DNA of 64,000 nucleotides from Neptunomonas sp. (GCF_016744175.1 NZ_JADGEV010000014.1:11806-75805); one strand, 5' to 3'; shown: positions 9,474 through 18,187, counted from the first letter of the stretch. The notes: generated from the letters alone by a model not told the origin. Program-made: numbers and translations.

Positions 9474-10787
9474 ATGCAAAATTCTCCACATGCATCCTTC
9501 GGCAATCTACTAATTATTGTAATCGTATCTGCAGTATTAGGACTCTTTTTTGGATACCTTAGTTGGGGACTGGTACTTGGCTTATCAGTCTGGTGTATTT
9601 TGCAAATACGCCAGACCGAAAAATTGAGGAATTGGCTACACCAGTCAGATACAGTACCTCCTGAGGCTCAAGGGCCATGGGGTGAAATCTTTGATGATTT
9701 AGCGCGTATTCAAAAACGCCAACAAGCCAAAACAAAGCAGCTAAAAGACATCATTATTCGCTTCCAGCAATCATCTTCTGCGCTTGCAGATGCATTTGTC
9801 ATTATTGATAGTCACAACAATCTTGAGTGGTGGAACCTTTCAGCGGACCGGCTATTAGGCCTTAAAGCATCAGCTGACCGCGGCAAACCTGTCATCAATT
9901 TATTGCGTGACCCTCGCTTTATTCGTTACTTTCGTAAAGGTAATTATGACGATCCGTTGCAACTACCAAGCCCCGTATTAAATGACACGGTCTTACAATA
10001 CCAAATTACTGAGTTCGGCTTCGGCGACCGGCTGTTGGTGGCACGAGATATTACTCAGCTCGTTCGACTTGAGCAGACTCGCCAAGATTTTGTAGCCAAT
10101 GCCTCCCATGAGTTACGAACACCGCTCACTGTTATTCGCGGTTATTTAGAAACCTTTCTCGACCAAGAACTACCAAAACCACTAACCAGAGCTATGAACC
10201 AAATGCAAACTCAAGCTAGCCGCATGGAAAGCTTAGTTTCTGATTTACTTTTCCTCTCTCGCTTAGAGGCGAGCCAACATATTCTTGATGAGAGTCCCGT
10301 CTACATAAAAGAAATGCTTTCTTCAATCCAACAAGATGCCTTAGTTTTGGCTCGCGCACAGGGTAAAGAGCACAACATCAGCCTTTCTATTGATTCAGAA
10401 TACGATTTACTAGGCCAAGCCCAAGAGCTCCACAGCGTGTTCTCAAACTTAATATTTAATGCGGTAAGATACTCACCATTGAAGGGAAAGATAGATATTA
10501 AGTGGACCGTAAATCAAGAAGGTGGGCACTTCTCAGTACAGGATAATGGCCTTGGTATTGAATCCATTCACTTATCACGTCTCACTGAAAGATTTTATCG
10601 CGTAGATGAGGGACGTTCCTCCTCAACCGGAGGCACAGGGCTCGGGTTAGCCATAGTAAAACATGCGTTGTATCGGCATGGCGCTCAACTGACCATTGAA
10701 AGTCAGTTTGGTAAAGGCAGCTTGTTCAGCTGCCATTTTCCTTTAGATATGCTGGAAAAAGTGAATAGCGCAAACGCGGCAACCTAA
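9474..10787 (+). CDS. phoR: Phosphate regulon sensor histidine kinase PhoR
   Basis: Inner-membrane kinase that phosphorylates PhoB under phosphate limitation. Two hydrophobic segments lie in residues 10-45 without a sizeable periplasmic loop, as in PhoR. A linker and PAS domain (about 95-195) follow. The HisKA domain has FVANASHELRTPLTV with phospho-acceptor His212. The ATPase domain has N-box NLIFNAVRYS, G1 VQDNGLGI, and G2 GGTGLGLAI. Length 437 is normal. Its 3' end overlaps the convergent cysZ by four bases. Confidence 0.95.
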   Translation: MQNSPHASFGNLLIIVIVSAVLGLFFGYLSWGLVLGLSVWCILQIRQTEKLRNWLHQSDTVPPEAQGPWGEIFDDLARIQKRQQAKTKQLKDIIIRFQQSSSALADAFVIIDSHNNLEWWNLSADRLLGLKASADRGKPVINLLRDPRFIRYFRKGNYDDPLQLPSPVLNDTVLQYQITEFGFGDRLLVARDITQLVRLEQTRQDFVANASHELRTPLTVIRGYLETFLDQELPKPLTRAMNQMQTQASRMESLVSDLLFLSRLEASQHILDESPVYIKEMLSSIQQDALVLARAQGKEHNISLSIDSEYDLLGQAQELHSVFSNLIFNAVRYSPLKGKIDIKWTVNQEGGHFSVQDNGLGIESIHLSRLTERFYRVDEGRSSSTGGTGLGLAIVKHALYRHGAQLTIESQFGKGSLFSCHFPLDMLEKVNSANAAT

Positions 10788-11530
10788 CTGCTTGCTTCTT
10801 GGTTAGCGCAGTGTTCTTCACACCAATATAATGTCGCTCCTATCACAGCAGCAGGCATCACCACCAGGTTTACGAGCGGTATCATCATTCCAACTTGGAC
10901 AATTGCTCCAAAACTTACAGATGTTAATCGACGCTTAGCTAACATCACCTTCATTTGCCTAAAACTTACTTTATTATTATCCATCGGATAATCACAGTAT
11001 TGTATAGCCATCATCCAAGCACCGAACAAAAACCATAAAAAAGGCGCTAAAATATTCACGACAGGAATAAAACTAAGAATAAGTAATAACAGCAACCGCG
11101 GTAAATAGTAAGCCAGTTTAGACAGTTCACGCTGCAACGCTCGCGGCACCATCGCCAACATACCTTTCCAACCCTCATCTTCCATGATCGCACCATTTTG
11201 CATTCTCTCTACTTTCTCAGATAAAAAACCATTGAAAGGAGCAGCAATTAGGTTAGCAACCATTGAAAACCCGTAGTACACAGTAACCAATACTAATACA
11301 GCAAACAACGGCCACAAAAGCCAATCAAGAAACGACATCCACTGTGGCAGGTGACCCAGCCAATAATTCACCCAGCCCTCAAATTCATTAACCAGTAACC
11401 AGATAGCCCCAGAAAATAAAAATATATTGATCATCATAGGAATCAATACAAACCGTCGAATACCAGGTTCAGGTAACATACTGAACCCTCTAAGCAAATA
11501 CCCCGCCCCTTTTACTGGATTCCCTCGCAT
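10784..11530 (-). CDS. cysZ: Sulfate transporter CysZ
   Basis: Inner-membrane protein of the CysZ/EI24 family that mediates sulfate uptake for cysteine synthesis. The 248 residues start with GAGYLLRGFSMLPEPGIRRFVLIPMMINI, characteristic of CysZ, and contain several long hydrophobic segments plus the amphipathic region LIAAPFNGFLSEKVE typical of the family. The ATG at 11530 has a strong AAGGAG. It is on the minus strand, 13 bases downstream of a small membrane-protein gene, so the two may be co-transcribed. Confidence 0.9.
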   Translation of the reverse strand: MRGNPVKGAGYLLRGFSMLPEPGIRRFVLIPMMINIFLFSGAIWLLVNEFEGWVNYWLGHLPQWMSFLDWLLWPLFAVLVLVTVYYGFSMVANLIAAPFNGFLSEKVERMQNGAIMEDEGWKGMLAMVPRALQRELSKLAYYLPRLLLLLILSFIPVVNILAPFLWFLFGAWMMAIQYCDYPMDNNKVSFRQMKVMLAKRRLTSVSFGAIVQVGMMIPLVNLVVMPAAVIGATLYWCEEHCANQEASS

Positions 11531-11543
11531 TTTCTCTCCTTTC

Positions 11544-11777
11544 TTATGCTATAAAATTAACCGCAAGACGTAAAACCAAACCAACAATCATCATCGTCAT
11601 ACCTGCGCGATTAATCTTGAACTCTTTTGGGCTAAACTCAATGGTGGGCTGCCAGAACATCAATAAAGATTTATAGTCTTTTGTCCTGCCGGCATACATA
11701 GCCAGAGATACCAGAAAAACACTAAGACCACCCCAAAACAGTATTTGTTCAAGCAAAATCAAAAAGTACATCGCTTC
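11544..11777 (-). CDS. Small inner-membrane protein, unrecognised
   Basis: A 77-residue protein starting MYFLILLEQILFWGG. I prefer the ATG at 11777 to the ORF-track start at 11840 because AGAGGAAG sits directly upstream of the internal ATG and the extra 21 residues look non-membrane and spurious. Two hydrophobic segments are visible, residues 3-25 and about 56-75. The central YAGRTKDYKSLLMFWQP is polar and Arg/Lys-rich, so both ends are probably in or across the membrane. It lies immediately upstream of cysZ on the same strand. I do not recognise a family. Confidence 0.6.
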   Translation of the reverse strand, partial: EAMYFLILLEQILFWGGLSVFLVSLAMYAGRTKDYKSLLMFWQPTIEFSPKEFKINRAGMTMMIVGLVLRLAVNFIA

Positions 11778-11912
11778 CTCTCTTATACACCCGATTTTCA
11801 AACAGACAAGACTAACAGAATTGCTTTGTGCAGGCTGCAAAGATAACCTCTAATATTATGGTAATAGTCGATAACCCTGGCTAACAATAAAAGCCCGCCT
11901 AGGAGTACACGC

Positions 11913-12851
11913 ATGAAAGCGATCCGAATTCACACCTTCGGTGGACCAGAAGCCTTACTATTTGAGGAAGTTCCCAAGCCACAACTAAAAGTGGATGAAG
12001 TACTGGTAAAAACGCATGCCGCGGGGGTAAACCCTATAGACTGGAAAACCTGTAGTGGCGGAGGTGCTGCTCCATTTATAGGCGATCTTCCCTTTATACC
12101 TGGCTGGGAGTTTTCAGGGACTATTATTGCTTGCGGTGCGGACGTATCGGGTTTTCAGCGTGGGGATAAAGTGTTTGGCTTTATCAGATTTCCAAATGCT
12201 GCCGGCTGCTATGCTGAAGAAATAGCAGCGCCTGCTAACCAAATCAGTTTATTGCCAAAGGGGTGTGATCTAACTGCATCTGCAGGACTTTCGCTTGCAG
12301 GACTTACCGCATGGCAAGCACTTTTTGATAAAGGACAACTCCACCCAAAACAAAAAGTACTTATTCTGGCTGCGGCAGGAGGTGTGGGACACTTGGCAAC
12401 TCAACTTGCGAAATGGAAAGGCGCTACTGTTATCGGTACGGCATCAAAGAATAATCAGCTATTTTTGACACAGCTAGGGTGCGACCAAGTCATCGACTAT
12501 AACCAACAACAAGTGGGGAGTTCTTTACAAGATATTGATCTTATTATTGATGGCGTTGGCGGGCAAACAGCTATCGAAGCGCTCTCATGCCTGAAAGCAT
12601 CGGGCACAATGGTTACACTTCCCTCTGTTACAAAAGATGAAGTGATAGCCGCGGGAGAAAAACTGGGAGTAAACGTATTACCGTTGCGCGTTGAGCCAAA
12701 TGCTGAACAACTAAATTCATTAGCTGAACTCAGTGCTTGCAATCAGCTAACGTTAAACATCAGCTCGACCTATCCCATTGAAAGCATCTCAGATGCTTTT
12801 CAAGATATTGCTTCTAGTCACACTCAAGGCAAGGTGATCCTGACCTTATAA
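11913..12851 (+). CDS. NADPH:quinone reductase-like MDR oxidoreductase
   Basis: Medium-chain dehydrogenase/reductase of the zeta-crystallin-like, zinc-free branch, 312 residues. The N-terminal catalytic fold includes VKTHAAGVNPIDWKTCSG and PGWEFSGTI. The nucleotide-binding Rossmann fold has AAAGGVGHLATQLAKWKGA near residue 150. No cysteine cluster for structural zinc is seen. These enzymes reduce quinones or enals with NADPH; the real substrate cannot be read from sequence. AGGAG precedes the ATG. It is monocistronic, facing the GTPase module convergently. Confidence 0.85.
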   Translation: MKAIRIHTFGGPEALLFEEVPKPQLKVDEVLVKTHAAGVNPIDWKTCSGGGAAPFIGDLPFIPGWEFSGTIIACGADVSGFQRGDKVFGFIRFPNAAGCYAEEIAAPANQISLLPKGCDLTASAGLSLAGLTAWQALFDKGQLHPKQKVLILAAAGGVGHLATQLAKWKGATVIGTASKNNQLFLTQLGCDQVIDYNQQQVGSSLQDIDLIIDGVGGQTAIEALSCLKASGTMVTLPSVTKDEVIAAGEKLGVNVLPLRVEPNAEQLNSLAELSACNQLTLNISSTYPIESISDAFQDIASSHTQGKVILTL

Positions 12852-12880
12852 AAAGAGGAATACTACACAAAAACCTCTAC

Positions 12881-12907
12881 GCTCCTGTACCTTTTTCGGG
12901 AGCTTTT
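12881..12907 (+). terminator. Possible terminator after the MDR oxidoreductase
   Basis: Short stem GCTCC / GGAGC with a long loop, followed by TTTT. It lies between convergent genes. The large loop makes this a weak prediction. Confidence 0.4.
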
Positions 12908-13562
12908 ATCTTGCCAGTTGCGCATTAAATGAGCGAACAGTGTGAACTGCACCTTGAAGATATCGGCTTCTATCAGCTTTATCCTCAATTTCTGATGCAA
13001 GCACCTTTATAAGCTCCGCAATTTTAGATCGCTTCACCCCATGGGTCGTCTTCCATTGATCATAAGCATCATCAAACACTATCTCAGCAGCAGGGCCTAT
13101 ATATTCTGCTAACCCTTCCTGAAGTTTCCCCATTAACCCCATCAGTTCAACTTCCATTCTTCCTTGGTTTGCTCTGTTAGGAGCGGGCGCCTGTCCTCCT
13201 TGAGGAGCTACAGCTTCGGCACTTTGAGGAGCTAACTGCTTTTTAATTCGCCCTAAGGATGAGCGCACACTCGTGTTTATCAGTGCTAAATTGACTTCTT
13301 TTTCTGTCAACATAGCCAAAACCGTTTCATCGGTTATGTAATAACCAATTAATAAATTATCATCTAACTCAATAAATATTTCGCGATGAGTACAGCCCAT
13401 CCCCTCAACTGCCATAAACATCTGATAGAGTACACGGCAAGCACCTGTCATATTTTCTTCTAAAAGCTCCGGAAATGTCGAAGCCTTCATCTCATCGCTA
13501 TGCATTAAACAGCAATGATGTATTCCGCCCAAAAGCTCAAAACCTTTTAGTATCTTATCCAT
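12906..13562 (-). CDS. Roadblock/LC7-like protein with C-terminal YIGPAA module
   Basis: A 218-residue cytoplasmic protein of unknown function, second gene of a two-gene unit (six bases after the GTPase stop). Residues 1-110 read as a roadblock/LC7-like alpha-beta domain, a fold that in MglB-type proteins binds small GTPases; this is a resemblance, not a proven match. A Pro/Ala/Gln-rich linker (about 111-135) follows. The C-terminus (about 137-205) contains LQEGLAEYIGPAAEIVFDDA, resembling a short helical module found at the C-terminus of various bacterial signalling proteins. The N-terminal part has a CC pair at residues 17-18. It probably partners the GTPase encoded upstream. Confidence 0.65.
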   Translation of the reverse strand: MDKILKGFELLGGIHHCCLMHSDEMKASTFPELLEENMTGACRVLYQMFMAVEGMGCTHREIFIELDDNLLIGYYITDETVLAMLTEKEVNLALINTSVRSSLGRIKKQLAPQSAEAVAPQGGQAPAPNRANQGRMEVELMGLMGKLQEGLAEYIGPAAEIVFDDAYDQWKTTHGVKRSKIAELIKVLASEIEDKADRSRYLQGAVHTVRSFNAQLAR

Positions 13563-13568
13563 TCCTAT

Positions 13569-14558
13569 TTAGCTCCACTGCAATAAGTCATCAACTTGCT
13601 GTTTTAGCGTTCTGACAGATACCCGATTAGAAGACTGAACTCCTAAGGCTTTATCACCACCAACAAAAATAGAAAGATTATCTTCGGTGTTACTCTTTAC
13701 ACAGATGTTGTGAACAGAACCTAAACCAGAGGCTTCTTCAAATACCTTTACAACACCGGCAACAAAGCCAACAAAATCATTTACTTCTGGCGATTCTATA
13801 GATGAAGTAATTATCTCACCCATATCATCCGTCAATACAGCCCCGCGGACACCCTTCAGGTTCATTACATCATCAATGATTGCGTCTTTCATAACGACCT
13901 CTTCCCCAATGTACTCTTGAATAGCAAAATGGGCGTCATCCTGCTCCGGTACGACTTCTTCGAACACCATGTCCTTTTCATTGCTCAGCGCTTGGTTGGT
14001 CAAATCCGACCAACTGTCGAAGCTAACCAACTCCCCCACCAACTCTTTTACTAAAGGTAGAACACTGCTCGCCTTACGTGCATCAATAAAGCGAACTGCC
14101 GCATCGATACCTAATTCTTGAAGTGCCTTTTGATAATCAAGAACCGTAGGGTCATCGCGCAAATCTGATCGTGTCACCCCCAAAATAACTTTTTTACGGG
14201 CAATAAGTTCAGAAAATTCATGGGAGTAATATTTAAGATCACGCATTGGATAATTTCGCGTATTGTCGACGAGAAATACGATACCAGCGCAGTCAGCGGC
14301 TAAATTATTTGCAAGTAATTCCCACATAAACTTAAAGCGGGATTGTCCTGGAGTGCCGTAGAACTGCACACTCTCATTATCGTTCAGCGTAAGACAGCCA
14401 TAGTCCATCGCAACGGTTGTGGTCGCCTTGCGTAACCCTGTCATATCAGATGCTTTCGCTTCTGTTTCAAGATTATCGTGGTCATCACAAACGGCACGAA
14501 TAGCTGATGTTTTACCAGCCCCTACTGGACCGATAAAGAGTAACTTATGATAGTCCAT
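13569..14558 (-). CDS. Small Ras-like GTPase fused to a roadblock/LC7 domain
   Basis: A 329-residue cytoplasmic protein. Residues 1-180 form a GTPase of the COG2229/MglA-like group: G1 GPVGAGKTS (10-18), a threonine-rich switch I (TTT, 46-48), G3 YGTPGQSRF (68-75), a variant G4 TRSD (130-132) and G5 DARK (159-162). A linker (about 181-215) leads to a C-terminal roadblock/LC7 domain (about 222-326: VRGAVLTDDMGEIITSS, then DNLSIFVGGDKALGV). In Myxococcus MglA/MglB the GTPase and its roadblock GAP are separate proteins; here they are fused and a second roadblock-like protein follows six bases later. Likely role: a molecular switch in polarity, motility or envelope control (inference). Confidence 0.8.
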   Translation of the reverse strand: MDYHKLLFIGPVGAGKTSAIRAVCDDHDNLETEAKASDMTGLRKATTTVAMDYGCLTLNDNESVQFYGTPGQSRFKFMWELLANNLAADCAGIVFLVDNTRNYPMRDLKYYSHEFSELIARKKVILGVTRSDLRDDPTVLDYQKALQELGIDAAVRFIDARKASSVLPLVKELVGELVSFDSWSDLTNQALSNEKDMVFEEVVPEQDDAHFAIQEYIGEEVVMKDAIIDDVMNLKGVRGAVLTDDMGEIITSSIESPEVNDFVGFVAGVVKVFEEASGLGSVHNICVKSNTEDNLSIFVGGDKALGVQSSNRVSVRTLKQQVDDLLQWS

Positions 14559-14731
14559 ATGTACCCAAAGTTATTATTGTTTTTATGTCATTTAGGTCGA
14601 TCATTTATCAACCGACTACTTGTTGCTCAGCATTTAGTATTAAGCAGACATTAAAAATAGTCGATATATGCAAATTATTGAAGTAAGAACCGACTGTTAT
14701 TATAAGAATGATTGAAATAACCTAAAAATGT

Positions 14732-15160
14732 CTACTTTTGGCTACAGAAATATTGTTGCTGTTTCATTAGAAAACGACAACCTTCCCCTTTAATATTATT
14801 GTTCCAGCAGTAATATTTAGCCCATGCTTTATCATCTTCTGTAGGCTTTTCTCGATACTCAGGTACGCTATCACAAAAATCTGGCGTGGCCTCTGCTTGG
14901 CTCAAGCAAGCCTTCAAAAACACACCTTGATTTACCGTACAACTAAAGCCAAGACATCCGTCAAATTGTTGCAAGGCGGTATCTAAACACTGTTGCTGAT
15001 CTACTTCTTGCCCTAAAGAAGCACCTTTTTGTTTAAACTCTGTTGTTTTAACAACTCTTTCTTGATTGAAGCTCGCCAGCCAACTATCTCGATTAAGCCA
15101 GCCATACACCGCAGCGAAAACCAGTATCAATGACATAGCCAAAAGTGATTTTTTTAACAT
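14732..15160 (-). CDS. Membrane-anchored, cysteine-rich periplasmic protein, unrecognised
   Basis: A 142-residue protein with one N-terminal hydrophobic segment (residues 4-22) that is either an uncleaved anchor or a signal peptide. The rest is polar and holds eight cysteines (58, 69, 74, 85, 96, 118, 128, 139). An even number in a presumably periplasmic domain suggests four disulfides. It is the last gene of a minus-strand group after a DUF416 gene and an 85-residue membrane protein, 21 bases downstream of the latter. I recognise no family. Confidence 0.65.
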   Translation of the reverse strand: MLKKSLLAMSLILVFAAVYGWLNRDSWLASFNQERVVKTTEFKQKGASLGQEVDQQQCLDTALQQFDGCLGFSCTVNQGVFLKACLSQAEATPDFCDSVPEYREKPTEDDKAWAKYYCWNNNIKGEGCRFLMKQQQYFCSQK

Positions 15161-15181
15161 AACTGTTCTTTCTAGTTCCGA

Positions 15182-15439
15182 TTAACTGCGCTTATACAAA
15201 CCAATAGTGCAAGCAAGTAACCCAATTATAGACAGCAGCATACCGCCATTTACAAATAGGGGGTGTCTTGCCATATAAGGTATGAAGGGGTTGTTGTTAT
15301 CCTGATCGCACGTCAGAAGCTCATAATTAAATGAACCTCCTTGATCCAAACAGCTACTGACGAGAGACTGTTCATACATATAGCCCCCCATCAATAACAA
15401 GCAGGGGACTACCAGTAGTATTAATCCAATTTTCAGCAT
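15182..15439 (-). CDS. Small membrane protein with two spans, unrecognised
   Basis: An 85-residue protein with hydrophobic segments at about 3-22 and 60-81 flanking a polar loop that holds two cysteines (SSCLDQGGSFNYELLTCDQD). The loop is probably periplasmic and could be disulfide-bonded. Its ATG overlaps the stop of the DUF416 gene by one base (TGATG), a sign of translational coupling. I recognise no family. Confidence 0.65.
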   Translation of the reverse strand: MLKIGLILLVVPCLLLMGGYMYEQSLVSSCLDQGGSFNYELLTCDQDNNNPFIPYMARHPLFVNGGMLLSIIGLLACTIGLYKRS

Positions 15440-16047
15440 CAGGCGTCTTCGTCACTTATTCCAATATTACTTACACCTTGATTATTGGCTAATGCTCTCA
15501 GGTCATTGATAAATACTTTATCCAACTGTTTGACGTTCATTAAGCGCTCAACCACCTCTTCCTGAAACTCATCTTCCTGAATCATCAGGTCGTGGTTATT
15601 TATCAGGCGAATAATCTCTACATCTGACATCTGATTATCACCTTCTGACACTTCGATAAACATCGCCACGCACTCACGGGAAACATTTCCAACAGCAATC
15701 GCTTCATCAACATCCGCTTCTAAAATACAAATAAGAGTTGAATACAAAGAAACGACGGCATCTAATGCTGGCGACGCACCATACATTTCATGCTCATCTA
15801 GATCAGGCATATTGGAATCAACTCTATCCAACTGCACCTCAAAGTTCATTTTAGCGCCGCCTGGCACCAACGACTGCCACACCCCGTCTAATACTGTTTC
15901 CAATTGTTTCAAATCGCCAAACTTAACTAGCTTATTGAAAAGTACAAAATTTGGAAATTGGCGTTCTGTTAAAGCAACACAGTAAGCGGCCAACTTTTTG
16001 TGGTCCAATGAGCGTAATTGCGCCTCAACGGGCAGTTTGTCAGTCAT
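15439..16047 (-). CDS. DUF416 (YjaG-like) protein
   Basis: A 202-residue cytoplasmic protein resembling E. coli YjaG (DUF416). Shared features are ALTERQFPNFVLFNKLVKFG near the N-terminus, AKMNFEVQLDRVDSNMPD in the middle, MYGASPALDAVVSLYS, and the C-terminal RALANNQGVSNIGI. The molecular function of the family is not established. It is the first gene of a probable three-gene minus-strand operon, overlapping the next gene by one base. Confidence 0.8.
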   Translation of the reverse strand: MTDKLPVEAQLRSLDHKKLAAYCVALTERQFPNFVLFNKLVKFGDLKQLETVLDGVWQSLVPGGAKMNFEVQLDRVDSNMPDLDEHEMYGASPALDAVVSLYSTLICILEADVDEAIAVGNVSRECVAMFIEVSEGDNQMSDVEIIRLINNHDLMIQEDEFQEEVVERLMNVKQLDKVFINDLRALANNQGVSNIGISDEDA

Positions 16048-16111
16048 ATACAGGTCTCTGGTTGGGTAAGTAACGTGGCTATTGTAAGGGATTTAAACGA
16101 TTTTGTAGCCA

Positions 16112-16119
16112 TTACGTAA
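16112..16119. promoter_or_regulatory. TTACGTAA palindrome upstream of dctQM
   Basis: Perfect eight-base palindrome TTACGTAA, 97 bases before the dctQ start. The same word, or a close variant, lies in the dctP/regulator intergenic region (19747-19763 and 19897-19904), so it may be the operator of the RpiR/HexR-type regulator encoded at 19927. Confidence 0.5.
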
Positions 16120-16163
16120 GTAAACCGGTGGAATTACGGATAAATATACCCGTTTTTTGTTGT

Positions 16164-16180
16164 TATACTTTTAAAGTATA
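16164..16180. promoter_or_regulatory. 17-bp palindrome upstream of dctQ
   Basis: TATACTTT-T-AAAGTATA is a perfect inverted repeat around one central base, 36 bases before the dctQ ATG. Its position suits an operator or an overlap with the -10 region. Confidence 0.5.
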
Positions 16181-16216
16181 CAACTTTGAACCTACCTTGC
16201 TAATAAGAGAAGAATA

Positions 16217-16768
16217 ATGCAAAGCAAATTTCTTAGTCAGTTAGTCCGCTTAATCGACGGTCTCAGTGAATGGACTGGCCGTACAGTCTCGTGGCTGACC
16301 TTATTCATGGTCATTGTCACTTTTGTAATCGTTGTTATGCGCTATGTATTCAACATGGGCAACATTGCTTTACAAGAATCTGTCGTTTACATGCATAGCT
16401 TTGTTTTTTTACTGGGTGCAGCTTACACACTAAAACACGATGGCCATGTCCGGGTCGATATTTTCTATCGACCTTTAAGTGAGCGCGGCAAAGCCTGGAT
16501 AAATATCTTAGGTGTTTTACTGCTCTTATTTCCTGTCGCTGGTTTTATCGGCTACATATCATGGGAGTATGTAGCTACATCGTGGTCTCTACTGGAGGGC
16601 TCTCAAGAGTCTGGTGGTCTAGATTTTCGATATATTCTCAAGACAGCCCTAGTCGCTATGCCTGTCTTAATTATCTTACAAGGAATATCAGAACTTTGTC
16701 GTTGCATCTTGGTGCTAACAGGCCAAGGGCACCTCCTTGAAGAAGATGTTTCGGAGCACACTGTATGA
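16217..16768 (+). CDS. dctQ: TRAP transporter small permease subunit DctQ
   Basis: Small membrane subunit of a tripartite ATP-independent periplasmic (TRAP) transporter, 183 residues with four hydrophobic segments. The conserved central part includes LQESVVYMHSFVFLLGAAYTLKHDGHVRVDIFY, the signature region of DctQ. It forms the membrane complex with DctM, whose start codon overlaps its stop (ATGA). The gene name is generic; substrate specificity comes from the binding protein at 18577-19656, which resembles the 2-oxoacid-binding TakP type. Confidence 0.92.
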   Translation: MQSKFLSQLVRLIDGLSEWTGRTVSWLTLFMVIVTFVIVVMRYVFNMGNIALQESVVYMHSFVFLLGAAYTLKHDGHVRVDIFYRPLSERGKAWINILGVLLLLFPVAGFIGYISWEYVATSWSLLEGSQESGGLDFRYILKTALVAMPVLIILQGISELCRCILVLTGQGHLLEEDVSEHTV

Positions 16769-18144
16769 TGGAATACCTTTCTCTCTTTCTCTTTTTAGGC
16801 GCTGTTCTCGTTCTATTAATGGGTTACTCTGTTGCCTTTTCTCTTGCTGGAACAGGTCTTCTCTTTGCCGGTATCGGCGCATTAACCGGGCACTTTGACT
16901 CAGTATTCCTTGAAGCGATCCCTAATCGATTATTCGGCATTATGAATAATGAAGTACTCATCGCTGTCCCTCTGTTTGTTTTCATGGGTGTTATGCTGGA
17001 GAAATCCAAAATTGCCGAAGGCCTTCTCGATACCATGTCGATACTCTTTGGTTCCATGAACGGCGGATTAGGTATATCAGTTACCATCGTAGGAATGTTA
17101 CTGGCAGCCAGTACCGGTATTGTAGGTGCGACTGTAGTGACAATGGGTTTGTTATCTCTGCCCACCATGTTACGCCGTGGTTACGACCCTCAGGTTGCTT
17201 GTGGCGTAATATGCGCATCAGGAACATTGGGACAAATAATCCCACCTTCTATCGTGCTTGTTCTATTAGGTGATGTCATTAGTTCCGCCTATCAACAATC
17301 GCAAATCGACCAAGGTTTATTTTCTCCAGAAACGGTTACTGTTGGTGATCTCTTCTTAGGGGCGTTAATTCCTGGGTTATTACTGGTGCTGGCATATACA
17401 CTTTATATTGTAGGAAAAGCCATTACCTCTCCCTCTTCTGTTCCTGCTATTCCAAAAGAAGAGCGCGATGCTGTTGATAACCTTTGGAGTAAGGTTCTCA
17501 GTGCACTAGTACCTCCAATTTTACTTATTGGGCTTGTATTAGGATCAATCCTAGGCGGGTTAGCGACACCGACAGAAGCGGCGGCTGTGGGCGCTGTAGG
17601 AGCGGTGGTGTTGGCTATCTTTAAGCGTAATTTCAACATGAAAACGCTGACCAGCGTAATGCGCTCGACAACTCAAGTTAGTTCGATGGTATTCATCATT
17701 CTCGTTGGTGCATCCATCTTTTCACTGGTGTTCCGTGGTTTTGGTGGCGATGATATGGTCCGGGACTTTCTAACCGACCTTCCTGGTGGCGTTTGGGGTG
17801 CTCTGGCGATGGTTATGTTGGTGATGTTCTTACTAGGATTCTTCCTAGACTTCATCGAGATAACATTTGTTGTTGTTCCTATTGTCGCTCCCATCTTGCT
17901 GACCATGGGTCTAGACCCTATCTGGTTAGGTATTATGATTGCACTTAACCTGCAAACATCTTTCCTAACACCACCCTTTGGCTTTGCCCTATTCTACTTA
18001 CGAGGCGTTGCCCCTGAGTCCATTTCAACAGGACAAATTTATCGGGGTGTTATCCCCTTCATTGCCATTCAGCTCACCATGTTAGGCCTGTTAGCTGCGT
18101 GGCCAGCACTCGCTACATGGTTACCTCACGCTGTTTATGGTTAA
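16765..18144 (+). CDS. dctM: TRAP transporter large permease subunit DctM
   Basis: Large, ion-coupled membrane subunit of the TRAP transporter, 459 residues with about twelve to thirteen spans. Family motifs include IAVPLFVFMGVMLEKS, a Gly-rich ASTGIVGATVVTMG, ASGTLGQIIPPSIVLVLLGD and a C-terminal NLQTSFLTPPFGFALFYLRG. It overlaps dctQ by four bases. A strong terminator follows at 18158. The binding protein gene converges from the other side instead of being in the operon. Confidence 0.95.
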   Translation: MMEYLSLFLFLGAVLVLLMGYSVAFSLAGTGLLFAGIGALTGHFDSVFLEAIPNRLFGIMNNEVLIAVPLFVFMGVMLEKSKIAEGLLDTMSILFGSMNGGLGISVTIVGMLLAASTGIVGATVVTMGLLSLPTMLRRGYDPQVACGVICASGTLGQIIPPSIVLVLLGDVISSAYQQSQIDQGLFSPETVTVGDLFLGALIPGLLLVLAYTLYIVGKAITSPSSVPAIPKEERDAVDNLWSKVLSALVPPILLIGLVLGSILGGLATPTEAAAVGAVGAVVLAIFKRNFNMKTLTSVMRSTTQVSSMVFIILVGASIFSLVFRGFGGDDMVRDFLTDLPGGVWGALAMVMLVMFLLGFFLDFIEITFVVVPIVAPILLTMGLDPIWLGIMIALNLQTSFLTPPFGFALFYLRGVAPESISTGQIYRGVIPFIAIQLTMLGLLAAWPALATWLPHAVYG

Positions 18145-18157
18145 TTATTAGTGCACG

Positions 18158-18187
18158 AAAAAGCCACCTCTTTAGGTGGCTTTTTTT
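18158..18187 (+). terminator. Rho-independent terminator after dctM
   Basis: Stem AAGCCACCT / AGGTGGCTT with a four-base loop, A tract before and T7 after, 14 bases past the dctM stop. Confidence 0.9.
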
